Shown here in pieces: positions 29,036 to 41,654 of a stretch of DNA of 64,000 nucleotides. The position numbers were made by a program, and so were the translations under genes. The stretch is from Microbacter sp. GSS18 (GTDB taxonomy: Bacteria; Actinomycetota; Actinomycetes; Actinomycetales; Microbacteriaceae), in the NCBI GenBank assembly GCA_029319145.1, contig CP119753.1, positions 992,001 to 1,056,000 on the forward strand. Reading direction: 5' to 3'. The number at the start of each line of letters is the position of its first letter. The first letter of the stretch is position 1. A model generated the notes under the pieces. That model was not told where the DNA came from, ran no database searches, and was given only the letters and a program-made list of their open reading frames with translations.

Positions 29036-31495
29036 TCAGCGGACGACGGTGCCGACCGAGCCGACCACCGCGTCGAGCATCTGGCCCGACGCGTCGCGCT
29101 TGGCGCCGGGGTCGGGAAGCTTGCGGGTCGCGCCGTCGGTTCCCACCGCGCGGGGGTCCGCGCCCACCCATGCGAGCGTGAGAGCGTCCTCGCCCTTGAG
29201 GAAACGCTGCGCACGGACTCCGCCGGTGGCGCGGCCCTTCGCGGGGTACTCGGCGAAGTCCGAGACCTTTCCGGAACCGGCATCCGTGCCCGAGAGCGCC
29301 TCGGACGTTCCCGCGACCGTCACGACGACGGCATCCTCGGTGCCGGCCGCGACGACGCCGAAGAAGATCGCCCGGTGGTCCGCAGAGACGCGGACGCCCG
29401 CCATGCCGCCGGCCGACCGGCCCTGGGGACGCACGGCGTCGGCGCCGAAGCGCAGCAGCTGCGCATCGGTCGTGACGAACACCAGTTCGCTGTCGTCGGG
29501 CGCCGGCGCCGCGCCGACGACCCGGTCGCCCGGCTTCAGCGCGATGATCTCGACGTCGTGCTTCGCGGCGATCTCGGTCGCCGACACGCGCTTGACGACG
29601 CCCTGAGCCGTGCCCAGCGCGATCGGGGGCGAGTCCACGAGCGGCACGATCGCGACCACGTGCTCGTCCTTGTCGAGGGCGAGGTACTGGTCGGCGCGCG
29701 TGCCGGCGGCGGGCTGGACCGAGTTGCCCGGGACCGACGGGAGGTCGACGGGGGAGAACCGCACGAGGCGGCCTGCACTGGTGACCGCCGCGAGGTCGCC
29801 GCGGGTCGTGGTGTCCACCGACGAGCGGATCGCGTCGTGCTTCGACCGGCGGGTCGGCGTCACGATGCCTCCGGCCGGGTCCTCGGCCGACAGCTCGGCG
29901 CGCACCATGCGGCCCGTGGACGTGAGGTAGACACGGCACGGCGCATCGGCGATCTGGAGGTCGGGCGCCTGCTTCGACCGCGAGGCGCGGGCGGTGACGG
30001 GGCCGCCGTTGAGCAGCAGCGTCCGTCGGGGGGTGCCGAACGCCTCGGCGGCCGCCTCGAGCTCGCTCGCCACCTGGGCGCGCAGCAGGACGTCGCTGGC
30101 GAGGAGCTCGCGCAGTTCCGCGATCTCGGCCTGCAGCGTGTCGCGCTCCTTCTCGAGCTCGATGCGCGAGAACTTCGTCAGACGCCGCAGGCGGAGCTCG
30201 AGGATGTACTCCGACTGCGCCTGCGACAGGTCGAAGACCTCCATGAGGCGAGTGCGGGCCTGATCGCCGTCGTCCGACGTGCGGATGACCTGGATGACCT
30301 CGTCGATGTCGAGGATCGCGATGAGGAGACCCTCCACCAGGTGGAGGCGCTCGGTCCGGCGCGCCAGCCGGTACTCGCTGCGACGCGTCACGACGCGGAT
30401 CCGGTGGTCCAGATAGACCCGCAGCATGTCCTTCAGCCCCAGCGTCTGCGGCTGCCCGTCGACGAGAGCGACGTTGTTGATGCCGAACGAGTCCTCGAGA
30501 GGCGTCACGCGATACAGCTGCTCGAGCACCGCCTTCGGGTCGAACCCGGTCTTGATGCCGATGACCAGACGCAGACCGCGATGGCGGTCGGTGAGGTCGG
30601 TGACGTCGGCGATGCCCTGGAGCTTCTTCGCCCCGACGGCATCCTTGATCTTCTCGATGATGCGCTCGGGGCCGACCAGATACGGCAGCTCGGTCACGAT
30701 GAGCCCGGTCCGGCGGGGGCCGATGGGCTCGATCGAGACCTTGGCGCGCGTGCGGAAGACGCCGCGACCGCGCGCGTAGGCGTCCTTGATCCCGTCGAGC
30801 CCGACGATGATGCCGCCCGAGGGCAGATCCGGCCCGGGCACGAACTCCATGAGCTCCTCGAGCGTGGCCTCGGGGTTCTCGAGCAGGTGTGTCGCGGCGG
30901 CGACGACCTCGTTGAGGTTGTGCGGCGCCATATTCGTGGCCATGCCCACGGCGATGCCGGATGCGCCGTTGACGAGCAGGTTCGGGAAGGCCGCAGGCAG
31001 CACCTCGGGCTGCTGGAACTGGCCGTCGTAATTGGGGATGAAGTCGACGACGTCCTCGTCGAGGTTCTCCGTGAGGGCCAGCGCGGGTGCGGCCAGGCGG
31101 GCCTCGGTGTACCGCGCGGCGGCGGGGCCGTCGTCGAGCGAGCCGAAGTTGCCGTGGCCGTCGACCAGCGGCACGCGCAGCGAGAACGGCTGGGCGAGGC
31201 GCACGAGCGCGTCGTAGATCGCGGCGTCGCCGTGCGGGTGGAGCTTTCCCATCACCTCGCCGACGACGCGGGCGCTCTTGACGTGACCGCGATCGGGCCG
31301 CAGGCCCATCTCCGACATCTGGAACAGGATGCGGCGCTGGACGGGCTTGAGCCCGTCGCGGGCGTCCGGCAGCGCTCGGGAGTAGATGACCGAGTAGGCG
31401 TACTCGAGGAAGGACCCCTGCATCTCGGTCGAGACGTCGACGTCTTCGATGCGGCCGTGGTCGGCTGCGGGGGAGTCTGTGCGGGATGCGGGCAT
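29036..31495 (-). CDS. parC: DNA topoisomerase IV subunit A
   Basis: 819 residues, DNA breakage-reunion subunit. [20 protein letters not shown] and [20 protein letters not shown] mark the winged-helix region; the catalytic tyrosine is in AARYTEARL (about residue 128). The linker [20 protein letters not shown] leads into the beta-pinwheel domain. I do not see a gyrase-type GyrA box, which supports topoisomerase IV rather than gyrase. It is convergent with parE rather than in the same operon. ATG at 31495. Confidence 0.92.
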   Translation of the reverse strand: MPASRTDSPAADHGRIEDVDVSTEMQGSFLEYAYSVIYSRALPDARDGLKPVQRRILFQMSEMGLRPDRGHVKSARVVGEVMGKLHPHGDAAIYDALVRLAQPFSLRVPLVDGHGNFGSLDDGPAAARYTEARLAAPALALTENLDEDVVDFIPNYDGQFQQPEVLPAAFPNLLVNGASGIAVGMATNMAPHNLNEVVAAATHLLENPEATLEELMEFVPGPDLPSGGIIVGLDGIKDAYARGRGVFRTRAKVSIEPIGPRRTGLIVTELPYLVGPERIIEKIKDAVGAKKLQGIADVTDLTDRHRGLRLVIGIKTGFDPKAVLEQLYRVTPLEDSFGINNVALVDGQPQTLGLKDMLRVYLDHRIRVVTRRSEYRLARRTERLHLVEGLLIAILDIDEVIQVIRTSDDGDQARTRLMEVFDLSQAQSEYILELRLRRLTKFSRIELEKERDTLQAEIAELRELLASDVLLRAQVASELEAAAEAFGTPRRTLLLNGGPVTARASRSKQAPDLQIADAPCRVYLTSTGRMVRAELSAEDPAGGIVTPTRRSKHDAIRSSVDTTTRGDLAAVTSAGRLVRFSPVDLPSVPGNSVQPAAGTRADQYLALDKDEHVVAIVPLVDSPPIALGTAQGVVKRVSATEIAAKHDVEIIALKPGDRVVGAAPAPDDSELVFVTTDAQLLRFGADAVRPQGRSAGGMAGVRVSADHRAIFFGVVAAGTEDAVVVTVAGTSEALSGTDAGSGKVSDFAEYPAKGRATGGVRAQRFLKGEDALTLAWVGADPRAVGTDGATRKLPDPGAKRDASGQMLDAVVGSVGTVVR

Positions 31496-31563
31496 GACGA
31501 TGTGGTGGCCTCGGGATACGGCGGGTGGAAGGGGCCGGAGTGCGATGTGCGAGACTGGCCCGG

Positions 31564-32682
31564 ATGTCCCTCAGCCTACCTGTGGACCCGGCTCGGGCCC
31601 GGAGCCTCACCGACGTGGCGTCGCAGATGATCGCATCGCTCGACGGCCGCTCCGCATGGTTCCCCGGCGTCGACAGCGTCATCGCCTTCGTCATCGACGG
31701 GCTCGGGGCGCGGAACCTGGCGGCGCGGGCCGGCCACGCCCGATTCCTCGCCCGCGCCGGGTCGAAGCGCGATGTCGCGCGCACCGTCTTCCCCTCGACG
31801 ACGGCGAGCGCGCTGACGAGCCTGCTGACGGGATCGCCGGTCGGCCGCCACGGAATCGTCGGCTACCGGGCGCGCGTGCCGGGTACCGACGACGTGGTCA
31901 ACCAGCTTCGCGGCTGGGACGCCGGCGAGATCGCCGACGAGTGGCAGCGGACGGCGCCGCTGACGGCCGCGGGGCGACCGAGCTTCGCCGTGACCAAACA
32001 GGAGTACTCCGGAACGGGATTCACGCGGGTGACGCTCGACGGCGCCGAGTTCCACGGGGCGGACGACCTCGCCGAGCGCGTGCACGTGGCCGCCGACCTC
32101 GCGCGGCGCCATCCGGGCTCCTTCACGTACCTGTATGCACCCGAGCTCGACTCCATGGGGCACCGTCGCGGATGGGAGTCCGACGAGTGGGTCGGCGTCC
32201 TCGAGCGCGTCGACGCCGCCGCCCGCACGCTCGCCGACGCCGCGTCGCCGACCACGGGCATCGTGATCACGGCCGACCACGGCATGGTCGACGTCCCCCG
32301 GCATCGGCATGTGCTGCTGGGCGAGGGCGACGCTCTCACCGAGGGCGTGAGGCTCATCGGCGGCGAGCCGCGCATGCTGCACCTGTACGTCGAGGAGGGT
32401 GCGGCCGCCGACGTCCTCGCCGCGTGGCGCGCGGCCGAGGGGCATCGCTCGTGGGTGCTCTCGCGCGCGGAAGCCGTCTCCGCCGACCTGTTCGGCCCGG
32501 TCGACGATGATGTGCGCGACCGCATCGGCGACGTCCTCGTCGCAGCGCGGGCGGGAATCGCGTACTACGACGACCGCCTCGCCGACAAGGGTCCCCAGCG
32601 CATGGTCGGCCAGCACGGCTCGCTGACCGACGAGGAGCGCATCGTCCCGCTGCTGCGTCTGGGGGCCTTCGCGGCGGAGTGA
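31564..32682 (+). CDS. Alkaline phosphatase superfamily protein (nucleotide pyrophosphatase/phosphodiesterase type)
   Basis: 372 residues. Metal-dependent hydrolase fold: [10 protein letters not shown] with the first metal Asp, [16 protein letters not shown] with the Thr nucleophile, [15 protein letters not shown] with Asp and His ligands, and [10 protein letters not shown]. No signal peptide is evident. Cleavage of phosphodiesters or nucleotides is the family role; substrate unknown. It is divergent from parC (68-bp gap) and ends 1 bp from the convergent sepH stop. ATG chosen because parC-side extension has no support. Confidence 0.88.
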   Translation: MSLSLPVDPARARSLTDVASQMIASLDGRSAWFPGVDSVIAFVIDGLGARNLAARAGHARFLARAGSKRDVARTVFPSTTASALTSLLTGSPVGRHGIVGYRARVPGTDDVVNQLRGWDAGEIADEWQRTAPLTAAGRPSFAVTKQEYSGTGFTRVTLDGAEFHGADDLAERVHVAADLARRHPGSFTYLYAPELDSMGHRRGWESDEWVGVLERVDAAARTLADAASPTTGIVITADHGMVDVPRHRHVLLGEGDALTEGVRLIGGEPRMLHLYVEEGAAADVLAAWRAAEGHRSWVLSRAEAVSADLFGPVDDDVRDRIGDVLVAARAGIAYYDDRLADKGPQRMVGQHGSLTDEERIVPLLRLGAFAAE

Positions 32683-32683
32683 G

Positions 32684-33715
32684 TCAGTCCTCGGTGCGGG
32701 CGCCGAAGACGATCTCGTCCCACGACGGCATCGAGGTCCGGCCCTTGCGCCTGCCCGCCTCGGCGACCGCGGGCGCAGGAGGCGTCTCCTCCTCTTCGAG
32801 AGGGGTCTCGGCCGCCGGCTCGTAGCCGGGCTCCAGGGCGTCGAAGAGGGCGACCGGCGCATTCCGGTTCTCGGACTCCTCGGGCTCCGCCTCGGGCAGC
32901 GGCTCCCGCTGCCCGCGACGACGGCGCAGCGCCTCGAGGAGGTCGGCCGTCTCGGCGGATGTTGACACCGGCTCCTCACGACGCTTGATCGCCGCCTCCT
33001 GAGCAGGCGTCGGCGCGATCACCAGATCGGGCACCTCGGACGGCGCGTCGGGCTCGGGCTCGCGTCGCGCGTCGAAGGACGCGCTGTCGAATCGGGATTC
33101 GTCTTTCTCCGCCGCGTTGTCGAGCGCGCGCAGGCGAGGGATCAGTCCTTCGGGCAGAGAGCCCTGACGTGAGAGCTGGACCGCATCGGCGTTGTTCGGA
33201 GTCAGGGTGCTGCGACGCGGCTCGAATCCCCAGCGCGCGTCGTGGTCGACGTCGGATGCCGTGAACTCGAGCTTGACGATCCAGCCCGACTGCTCCTTCC
33301 AGCTGGTCCACCGCTCGCCGATGGCGCCGGCTTCGCTCAGCTTGGAGCGAACGGCCTCCCCGAAGGTCGGCTTGGCGTCGGAGTCGAAGTCGCCGGCGAC
33401 CAGCACGGGTACCGCCAGGGCCTGTCCGACGATGTGCTCGCGCTCGGCGAGCACGGGCCCCTCGAACCGCTGGACGTCCTCGACGCGCGCGTCCAGGAGC
33501 TCGGCGACCTCCTCGGTCGACAGTCCGGCGCGGATGTGCGCCTGGATCTCGCGAGGGCTCGGGCGCGGGCGTTCCGGCACTGCACTGTGCTCACGGCGCG
33601 CACGGCGCAACTCGGCGCGCAGCACCTCGTCGAGCGAGAGCGCGAACCTCTCGCCGGCTTCGTTCGCCATGACGAGACGGTCGTTCTCCGTTCCAATGAG
33701 CCTGAGCTGTTCCAT
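32684..33715 (-). CDS. sepH: Septation protein SepH
   Basis: 343 residues. Actinobacterial regulator of FtsZ assembly. The conserved N-terminal half has MEQLRLIGTENDRLVMANEA, a DUF3071 core with helix-turn-helix-like PSPREIQAHIRAGLSTEEVA, and WTSWKEQSGWIVKLEF. The C-terminal half is acidic, Pro/Glu-rich and probably disordered, ending in a conserved basic patch RRKGRTSMPSWDEIVFGAR. ATG at 33715 with AAAGAGG 8 nt upstream. It opens the conserved neighbourhood DUF4193-DUF3093-dut. Confidence 0.9.
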   Translation of the reverse strand: MEQLRLIGTENDRLVMANEAGERFALSLDEVLRAELRRARREHSAVPERPRPSPREIQAHIRAGLSTEEVAELLDARVEDVQRFEGPVLAEREHIVGQALAVPVLVAGDFDSDAKPTFGEAVRSKLSEAGAIGERWTSWKEQSGWIVKLEFTASDVDHDARWGFEPRRSTLTPNNADAVQLSRQGSLPEGLIPRLRALDNAAEKDESRFDSASFDARREPEPDAPSEVPDLVIAPTPAQEAAIKRREEPVSTSAETADLLEALRRRRGQREPLPEAEPEESENRNAPVALFDALEPGYEPAAETPLEEEETPPAPAVAEAGRRKGRTSMPSWDEIVFGARTED

Positions 33716-33925
33716 GCGAACGCCTCTTTCGATCCAGCCGTCTGCGCAACATGCTGACACAGCGCCCGGCACGCGCCGGGAATATCCCGCGCGTGGCGCG
33801 GGTTTCCGGGCCATGCGCGAGTGGTCGATGAAATCCCATTTGCGAAAAGACCCCTGTTCATGCAAACTATGGCCGCCCGATTCGCCGGGCGCCCTGCGAG
33901 ACTCCGGAAGTAGAGACATCCCCCT

Positions 33926-34219
33926 ATGGCAACCGACTACGACGCACCCCGTAAGTCCGAAGACGACAGCGAGTCGATCGAGGCTCTCAAGGAGCGCGTT
34001 CCCGACAAGCGCTCGGGCTCGGTGGACGTCGAGGATTCGGACAACCCCTCGGGCTTCGAGCTGCCCGGCGCGGACCTGTCGGACCTCGAGCTCGATGTCG
34101 TCGTCCTCCCGCCGCAGGAGGACGAGTTCACCTGCATGAGCTGCTTCCTCGTGAAGCATCGTTCGCAGCTCGACCACGACGGCGCGGACGGCCCTATCTG
34201 CTCGGAGTGCTCCGCCTGA
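33926..34219 (+). CDS. DUF4193 protein
   Basis: 97 residues, acidic. N-terminal MATDYDAPRKSEDDSESIEA, then the motif FTCMSCFLVKHRSQL and ICSECSA at the end, giving four cysteines that may bind zinc. Conserved throughout actinobacteria beside dut (Rv2699c type); function unknown. The 210-bp gap before it carries the promoters for this gene and sepH, not resolved here. Its last 26 bp overlap the convergent DUF3093 gene. Confidence 0.9.
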   Translation: MATDYDAPRKSEDDSESIEALKERVPDKRSGSVDVEDSDNPSGFELPGADLSDLELDVVVLPPQEDEFTCMSCFLVKHRSQLDHDGADGPICSECSA

Positions 34220-34685
34220 CCTGAGCGCGGCGCACCGCCGCCGCCAGCCGGTCCGGCGTGCGGGACGACAGCACCCACGCCGGAGCCGGATCATCCGGGT
34301 CGAGCACCGGGATCGTCACGATCCCGTCGATGCCGCCGCGGATGACATGCCAGCAGCGCGGGTCCAGATCCTGGCCCCGCGCGAGGCGCGCCGCTTCATC
34401 CGAGAGCACCTGGGGGGCGCCCAGCAGCGTCACGTCGATGCGCGCGCGGCCCGCCCGGAGCCGGCCGTCGGACACGTCGAGCACCGGCGAGGCCAGCACC
34501 AGGAGCGCGATGAGTGCGACCCCGGCGAGTGCGCCGACGACCAGCGCGAGTGTCGTGTCGACAGGCGCGAACACCAAAGCGACCATGGGCGCGGCGCCGC
34601 CGGCGGCGGCGAGCACCCAGAGTGACGGACTCAGGCGCTCTCGGTACGGCTCTGCGGTGTCGACGTGGCTCACTGTTATCTGCAT
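34194..34685 (-). CDS. DUF3093 membrane protein
   Basis: 163 residues. Two adjacent transmembrane segments (LWVLAAAGGAAPMVALVFAP and TTLALVVGALAGVALIALLV, about residues 22-62) and then a soluble domain with GQDLDPRCWHVIRGGIDGIV. Rv2698-like family of unknown role. ATG at 34685; a GTG 12 nt inside (34673) is an alternative start. The end overlaps DUF4193 tail to tail by 26 bp. Confidence 0.86.
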   Translation of the reverse strand: MQITVSHVDTAEPYRERLSPSLWVLAAAGGAAPMVALVFAPVDTTLALVVGALAGVALIALLVLASPVLDVSDGRLRAGRARIDVTLLGAPQVLSDEAARLARGQDLDPRCWHVIRGGIDGIVTIPVLDPDDPAPAWVLSSRTPDRLAAAVRRAQVRRSTPSR

Positions 34686-34691
34686 TACCCT
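34686..34691 (+). promoter_or_regulatory. -10 box of leaderless dut promoter
   Basis: TACCCT 6 nt before the GTG of dut, directly abutting the divergent DUF3093 start codon. Confidence 0.5.
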
Positions 34692-34697
34692 CGTGGA

Positions 34698-35150
34698 GTG
34701 ACTGAATCCGTGGACGTCCCCATTATCGCGTCCGAGGCTCCCGTCTACGCCCACCCGGGCGACGCCGGCGCGGATCTCGTCTCGGCCGAGGCCCTTCGGC
34801 TCGAGCCCGGCCGGCGCGCGCTGGTCGGGACCGGCGTGCGCATCGCGCTTCCGGACGGCTACGCGGCGTTCGTCGTCCCGCGCAGCGGACTGGCGGCTCG
34901 GCACGGGATCACCATCGTCAACGCGCCCGGCACCGTCGATGCCGGCTATCGCGGTGAGATCAAGGTCGCGCTGCTGAACACCGACACCACCGAGGCGTTC
35001 GACATCTCGGTGGGCGACCGCATCGCACAGCTGATCGTGATGCCCGTCACGCGGGCCCGCTTCATCCCGGTCGACGACCTGCCCGACAGTACCCGAGGCG
35101 AGGGCGGATTCGGATCGACCGGCTACCAGAAGGAAGAAGTCCAGGCATGA
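34698..35150 (+). CDS. dut: dUTP diphosphatase
   Basis: 150 residues, trimeric dUTPase that keeps uracil out of DNA and supplies dUMP. All five motifs are visible: HPGDAGADLVSAE, PRSGLAARHGITIV, GTVDAGYRGEIKVALLN, GDRIAQLIVMPV and the C-terminal RGEGGFGSTG. GTG at 34698 is set by the TACCCT box. First gene of dut-DUF3710-DUF3159, with 4-bp overlaps at both junctions. Confidence 0.95.
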   Translation: MTESVDVPIIASEAPVYAHPGDAGADLVSAEALRLEPGRRALVGTGVRIALPDGYAAFVVPRSGLAARHGITIVNAPGTVDAGYRGEIKVALLNTDTTEAFDISVGDRIAQLIVMPVTRARFIPVDDLPDSTRGEGGFGSTGYQKEEVQA

Positions 35151-35743
35151 GCGACACGACACCCGACGGGCCCGCCGAGAAGTCCGCGCCCGACGATCGC
35201 ACCACCGGCGGCCCGTTCGACGAGTCCGAGGCCAATCCGGTCAGGCCGTACATCGACCTGGGAGGGATCAAGGTCCTCCCGCGCGACGGGCTCAACCTGC
35301 GGCTCGAGGTCGAGGAGCAGACCAAGCGCATCGTCGCCGTGGGCCTGGACTACGCCGAGTCGACTCTCCAGGTCCAGCCGTTCGCCGCGCCCCGCTCCAG
35401 CGGACTGTGGCATGAGACACGTGAGCAGATCCGCGGTCAGATCCGGCAGCAGGGCGGTCGGGTCGAGGAGCGCGAGGGGCCGCTGGGCCCCGAGCTGCTC
35501 GCCGAGGTGCCCGTGACGGCGGCCGGCGGCGCGTCGGGCACGCGTCTGGCCCGCTTCGTGGGCGTCGACGGCCCTCGATGGTTCCTCCGCGGCGTCATCG
35601 GAGGCGCGGCGACCGCCGACGTCGAGGCCGCCGCGAAGGTGGAGGACCTCTTCCGCTCCCTCGTCGTGGTGCGCGGCGGAACGCCGATGCCCCCGCGCGA
35701 CCTCATCCCGCTGCGGATGCCCGCGACGCCGGGCTCGTCGTGA
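35147..35743 (+). CDS. DUF3710 protein
   Basis: 198 residues, soluble. Conserved core YIDLGGIKVLPRDGLNLRLE and WHETREQIRGQIRQQGGRV, then GVDGPRWFLRGVIGGAA. Always close to dut in actinobacteria; role unknown. ATG inside the dut stop (ATGA), so it is translationally coupled. Confidence 0.9.
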   Translation: MSDTTPDGPAEKSAPDDRTTGGPFDESEANPVRPYIDLGGIKVLPRDGLNLRLEVEEQTKRIVAVGLDYAESTLQVQPFAAPRSSGLWHETREQIRGQIRQQGGRVEEREGPLGPELLAEVPVTAAGGASGTRLARFVGVDGPRWFLRGVIGGAATADVEAAAKVEDLFRSLVVVRGGTPMPPRDLIPLRMPATPGSS

Positions 35744-36498
35744 GCGATCGCGAGGAGGCCGCGCCCGAACCGGCCGCCTCCGACCCGGCGGCGGCCGAGC
35801 CGAGCGCCTCGGAGCTGCTCGGTCAGGCGCTCGGCGGTGCCGCCAAGCGGGCGGGCCTCGACCCGTCCGAGGGCGCTTCGACGGGGCATGTCGTGTGGCA
35901 CGCGATGGGCGGCTGGCGCGGCATCCTGGAGTCGGTCCTGCCCGGACTGATCTTCATCGTCGTCTACACCGTGACGATCGACCCGGCCACCGGCGACGGC
36001 GCCCTCTGGCTCGCCCTCGGGCTCTCGGTGGGCGTCGCGGCCGTCTTCACCCTCGTGCGGCTCATCGCCCGCCAGCCCGCCGCGGCGGCGCTGGGCGGAC
36101 TGGTCGCCGTCGGCGTCGCGGCGGTGTTCGCGCTGCTGACAGGGGAGGCCACCAACAACTTCGTGCCGGGCTTCATCACCAACGCGGTCTACGGGACGGC
36201 GTTCCTGGTCTCTGCGCTCGTCGGCTGGTCGCTGATCGGTCTCGCGGCCGGCTTCCTCATGGGGGAGGGGACGGCGTGGCGCGGCGATCGTCGCAAGCGA
36301 CGCGTCTACTTCTGGCTCGCCATCGCGTGGGCCGGCCTGTTCGCCGCCCGTCTCGCGGTCCAGCTCCCGTTCTACTTCGCCGACGACGTGACCGCACTGG
36401 GCACGCTCAAGCTGATCATGGGGCTGCCCCTGTTCGCGCCGATGGTCGCGGTGACGTGGCTCGCCGTGCGCGCTCTCTACCCGCGCCGGGACACCTGA
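35740..36498 (+). CDS. DUF3159 membrane protein
   Basis: 252 residues. After a 60-residue acidic Ala/Pro-rich head, the conserved GGWRGILESVLPGLIFIVVY begins a six-helix membrane domain (about residues 65-245) ending ALYPRRDT. The gene normally follows DUF3710 in actinobacteria; function unknown. GTG overlaps the DUF3710 stop by 4 bp. Confidence 0.9.
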   Translation: MSDREEAAPEPAASDPAAAEPSASELLGQALGGAAKRAGLDPSEGASTGHVVWHAMGGWRGILESVLPGLIFIVVYTVTIDPATGDGALWLALGLSVGVAAVFTLVRLIARQPAAAALGGLVAVGVAAVFALLTGEATNNFVPGFITNAVYGTAFLVSALVGWSLIGLAAGFLMGEGTAWRGDRRKRRVYFWLAIAWAGLFAARLAVQLPFYFADDVTALGTLKLIMGLPLFAPMVAVTWLAVRALYPRRDT

Positions 36499-36501
36499 TA
36501 C

Positions 36502-36525
36502 ATTTATCTCGACATCGAGATAAAT
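36502..36525. promoter_or_regulatory. Perfect palindromic operator upstream of acnA
   Basis: ATTTATCTCGA-CA-TCGAGATAAAT: 11-bp perfect arms with a 2-bp centre. The centre is too short for an RNA hairpin, so a dimeric repressor site (MarR, PadR or TetR-like) is more likely than a terminator. It is AT-rich against its surroundings and lies 35 nt before the acnA -10 box. Confidence 0.8.
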
Positions 36526-36559
36526 TCGCCGAGCGCGGTTAGGACTGCCTCACTAGCAG

Positions 36560-36565
36560 TACGCT
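36560..36565 (+). promoter_or_regulatory. Candidate -10 box of acnA
   Basis: TACGCT, giving a leader of about 60 nt with AAGGAG before the GTG. Confidence 0.4.
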
Positions 36566-36632
36566 GTGCGCGCGGGAGAAGATGGGCGTGGATGGGAAGG
36601 CTCCCGTCCCGCCGCCGACGAAGGAGACACAC

Positions 36633-39461
<2,829 letters not shown>

Positions 39462-39466
39462 GCATC

Positions 39467-39506
39467 CGTCCGAGGGCCCGGGATCCACATCCCGGGCCCT
39501 CGGACG
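39467..39506 (+). terminator. Terminator after acnA
   Basis: A perfect 18-bp stem (CGTCCGAGGGCCCGGGAT with its complement) and a 4-nt loop CCAC, 5 bp after the stop. There is no long T run. Confidence 0.85.
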
Positions 39507-39542
39507 TTCCCGCCGATCCGGCTGGTCGCGACCGGCCCCGGG

Positions 39543-39548
39543 TAGAAT
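39543..39548 (+). promoter_or_regulatory. Candidate -10 box of dxs
   Basis: TAGAAT about 54 nt before the dxs ATG. Confidence 0.4.
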
Positions 39549-39601
39549 CGGGGGACTGACCGAGACCGCGCTCCCACGCCTGCGGGGGCAGAAGGAGACT
39601 G

Positions 39602-41563
39602 ATGGCGCTGCTGGACTCGATCGTCGGCCCACGCGATCTGGACTCGCTCACGCTCGAACAGCTGGACGATCTCGCCGACGAGATCCGCGCGTTCCTGATC
39701 GAGAACGTTGCGCGCACCGGCGGTCATCTGGGACCCAATCTGGGCGTGGTCGAGATGACCATCGCGCTGCACCGGGTCTTCGACTCGCCCAATGACCCCA
39801 TCATCTTCGACACGGGACACCAGTCCTACGTCCACAAGCTGCTGACCGGCCGGCAGGACTTCTCGCGTCTGCGTGCCCGGGGCGGCCTGGCCGGCTATCC
39901 GCAGCGCTCGGAGAGCGTGCACGACGTCGTGGAGTCCTCCCACGCCTCGAGCTCGCTCAGCTGGGCCGACGGCGTCTCCCGCGCGCTCACCCAGACCGGT
40001 CGCCATGATCGCCATGTCGTCGCGGTCGTCGGCGACGGCTCGCTCACCGGCGGGATGACGTGGGAGGCGCTCAACAACATCTCCGACGACAACGACCGCA
40101 ACCTCGTCATCGTCGTCAACGACAACGGCCGCTCGTACGCCCCGACGATCGGCGGGATGGCGCGCTACCTCAACCGCGTCCGCACCGCCGACACGTACCG
40201 GAACCTCCGCCGAGGCTCTGCGAGCCTGTTCGCGAAGCTGGGACCGGTGGGCAGGGCGGTCTACCGCGGCGTCCGGGGCGGAACGCGCGGCTTCCTGTCG
40301 CGGTTCACCAACAACGCCGACCTGTACTCCAACCTCGACATCAAGTACCTCGGCCCCATCGACGGCCACGATCTGGGCAGTCTCATCGAGACGCTCGAAC
40401 TGGCGAAGCAGTTCGGCTCGCCCGTCATCGTCCACGCCATCACCGAGAAAGGGCGCGGCTTCCAGCCGGCGCGCGACGACGAGGCCGATCAGTTCCACGC
40501 CGTCGGCAAGATCGACCCGGTCACCGGGCGGTCGCTCGGCGGCGGGGGCGGCGCTCAGGCCTGGACCGACGTCTTCGCGGACGAGCTGGTCAGCGTTGGC
40601 GAGGACCGTGACGACGTCATCGCGATGACCGCGGCGATGCTCCGGCCGGTCGGGCTCCAGCGGTTCTCGGAGCGGTTCCCGAGCCGCGTCTACGATGTCG
40701 GCATCGCCGAGCAGCACGCGGCCGCGTCCGCCGCAGGTCTCGCCTTCGGCGGACTGCACCCGGTGGTGGCGATCTACGCCACGTTCATGAACCGTGCGTT
40801 CGACCAGGTTCTGATGGACGTCGCCCTGCACCGCGCAGGCGTGACCTTCGTGCTCGATCGAGCGGGCGTCACCGGCCCGGACGGCCCGAGCCACCACGGC
40901 ATATGGGATCTGGCGCTGCTGCAGCTGGTGCCCAACATCCGCATCGCGGCGCCCCGCGACGCCGAGCGTCTGCGAGAAGAGCTGCGCGAGGCCGTCGCGG
41001 TCGAGGACGGTCCCACCGTGGTGCGCTTCCCCAAGGGCTCGGTCGCCGCCGAGCTTCCCGCGGTCGAGCGTCTCGAGGACGGCACGGACGTCCTGTACCG
41101 AGCCGGCGCCGAGGACGTGCTGATCGTCGGCATCGGCTCGATGGCGCACCTCGCCGTCGACGTCGCCGGACGTCTGCGCGCACAGGGGATCGGAGCGACG
41201 GTGGTCGACCCGCGCTGGGCGATCCCGGTGCAGCCCTCGATCACGACGCTCGCAGCCTCCCACCGGCTCGTGATCACCATCGAGGACGGAATCCGCGTCG
41301 GCGGCATCGGCACGCGCGTGCGCCAGGTGCTGCGCGAGGCGGGCATCGACACGGCCGTGGACGAACTCGGCGTACCCGACGAGTTCATCGACCACGCCTC
41401 GCGCGACGAGATCCTCGAGGACGCCGGGCTGACGGCCGCCAAGATCGCGCAGGACGTCGTGGCCCAGGTGCTCGGCACCCGCATCCCGATCGCGCGACCG
41501 ACGACCGACACCGGCTCGCTCATCGTGCCCGATACGGCTCGCGCGCGCGACGCGCGCGGCTGA
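39602..41563 (+). CDS. dxs: 1-deoxy-D-xylulose-5-phosphate synthase
   Basis: 653 residues. First step of the MEP isoprenoid pathway, joining pyruvate and glyceraldehyde-3-phosphate on thiamine diphosphate. The thiamine-binding motif is VGDGSLTGGMTWEALNN with VNDNGRSYAP; the substrate-side signature is DRAGVTGPDGPSHHGIWDLA; HLGPNLGVVEMTIALH opens the transketolase domain. AAGGAGA lies 5 nt before the ATG. Single transcription unit bounded by terminators at 39467 and 41609. Confidence 0.96.
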   Translation: MALLDSIVGPRDLDSLTLEQLDDLADEIRAFLIENVARTGGHLGPNLGVVEMTIALHRVFDSPNDPIIFDTGHQSYVHKLLTGRQDFSRLRARGGLAGYPQRSESVHDVVESSHASSSLSWADGVSRALTQTGRHDRHVVAVVGDGSLTGGMTWEALNNISDDNDRNLVIVVNDNGRSYAPTIGGMARYLNRVRTADTYRNLRRGSASLFAKLGPVGRAVYRGVRGGTRGFLSRFTNNADLYSNLDIKYLGPIDGHDLGSLIETLELAKQFGSPVIVHAITEKGRGFQPARDDEADQFHAVGKIDPVTGRSLGGGGGAQAWTDVFADELVSVGEDRDDVIAMTAAMLRPVGLQRFSERFPSRVYDVGIAEQHAAASAAGLAFGGLHPVVAIYATFMNRAFDQVLMDVALHRAGVTFVLDRAGVTGPDGPSHHGIWDLALLQLVPNIRIAAPRDAERLREELREAVAVEDGPTVVRFPKGSVAAELPAVERLEDGTDVLYRAGAEDVLIVGIGSMAHLAVDVAGRLRAQGIGATVVDPRWAIPVQPSITTLAASHRLVITIEDGIRVGGIGTRVRQVLREAGIDTAVDELGVPDEFIDHASRDEILEDAGLTAAKIAQDVVAQVLGTRIPIARPTTDTGSLIVPDTARARDARG

Positions 41564-41608
41564 TCCGACCCCCGCAGCCTCCGCGCTGCGGCACAGGGCG
41601 CCGACGGA

Positions 41609-41640
41609 AGCAGCCCCGGACGGTGGCGTCCGGGGCTGCT
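41609..41640. terminator. Terminator between dxs and fadB
   Basis: A perfect 13-bp stem AGCAGCCCCGGAC/GTCCGGGGCTGCT with a 6-nt loop, between convergent genes. Confidence 0.85.
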
Positions 41641-41654
41641 CTCATGCCGTGGGC

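Noticed and set aside
28630..29283. Repeated small ORFs such as MWDTLRQLLGWC
   Set aside because: They are the 74-bp repeat read through; no ribosome site and the peptide only reflects the repeat.
36582..36632. Upstream in-frame ATG for acnA
   Set aside because: The GTG at 36633 has AAGGAG and matches the family N-terminus.
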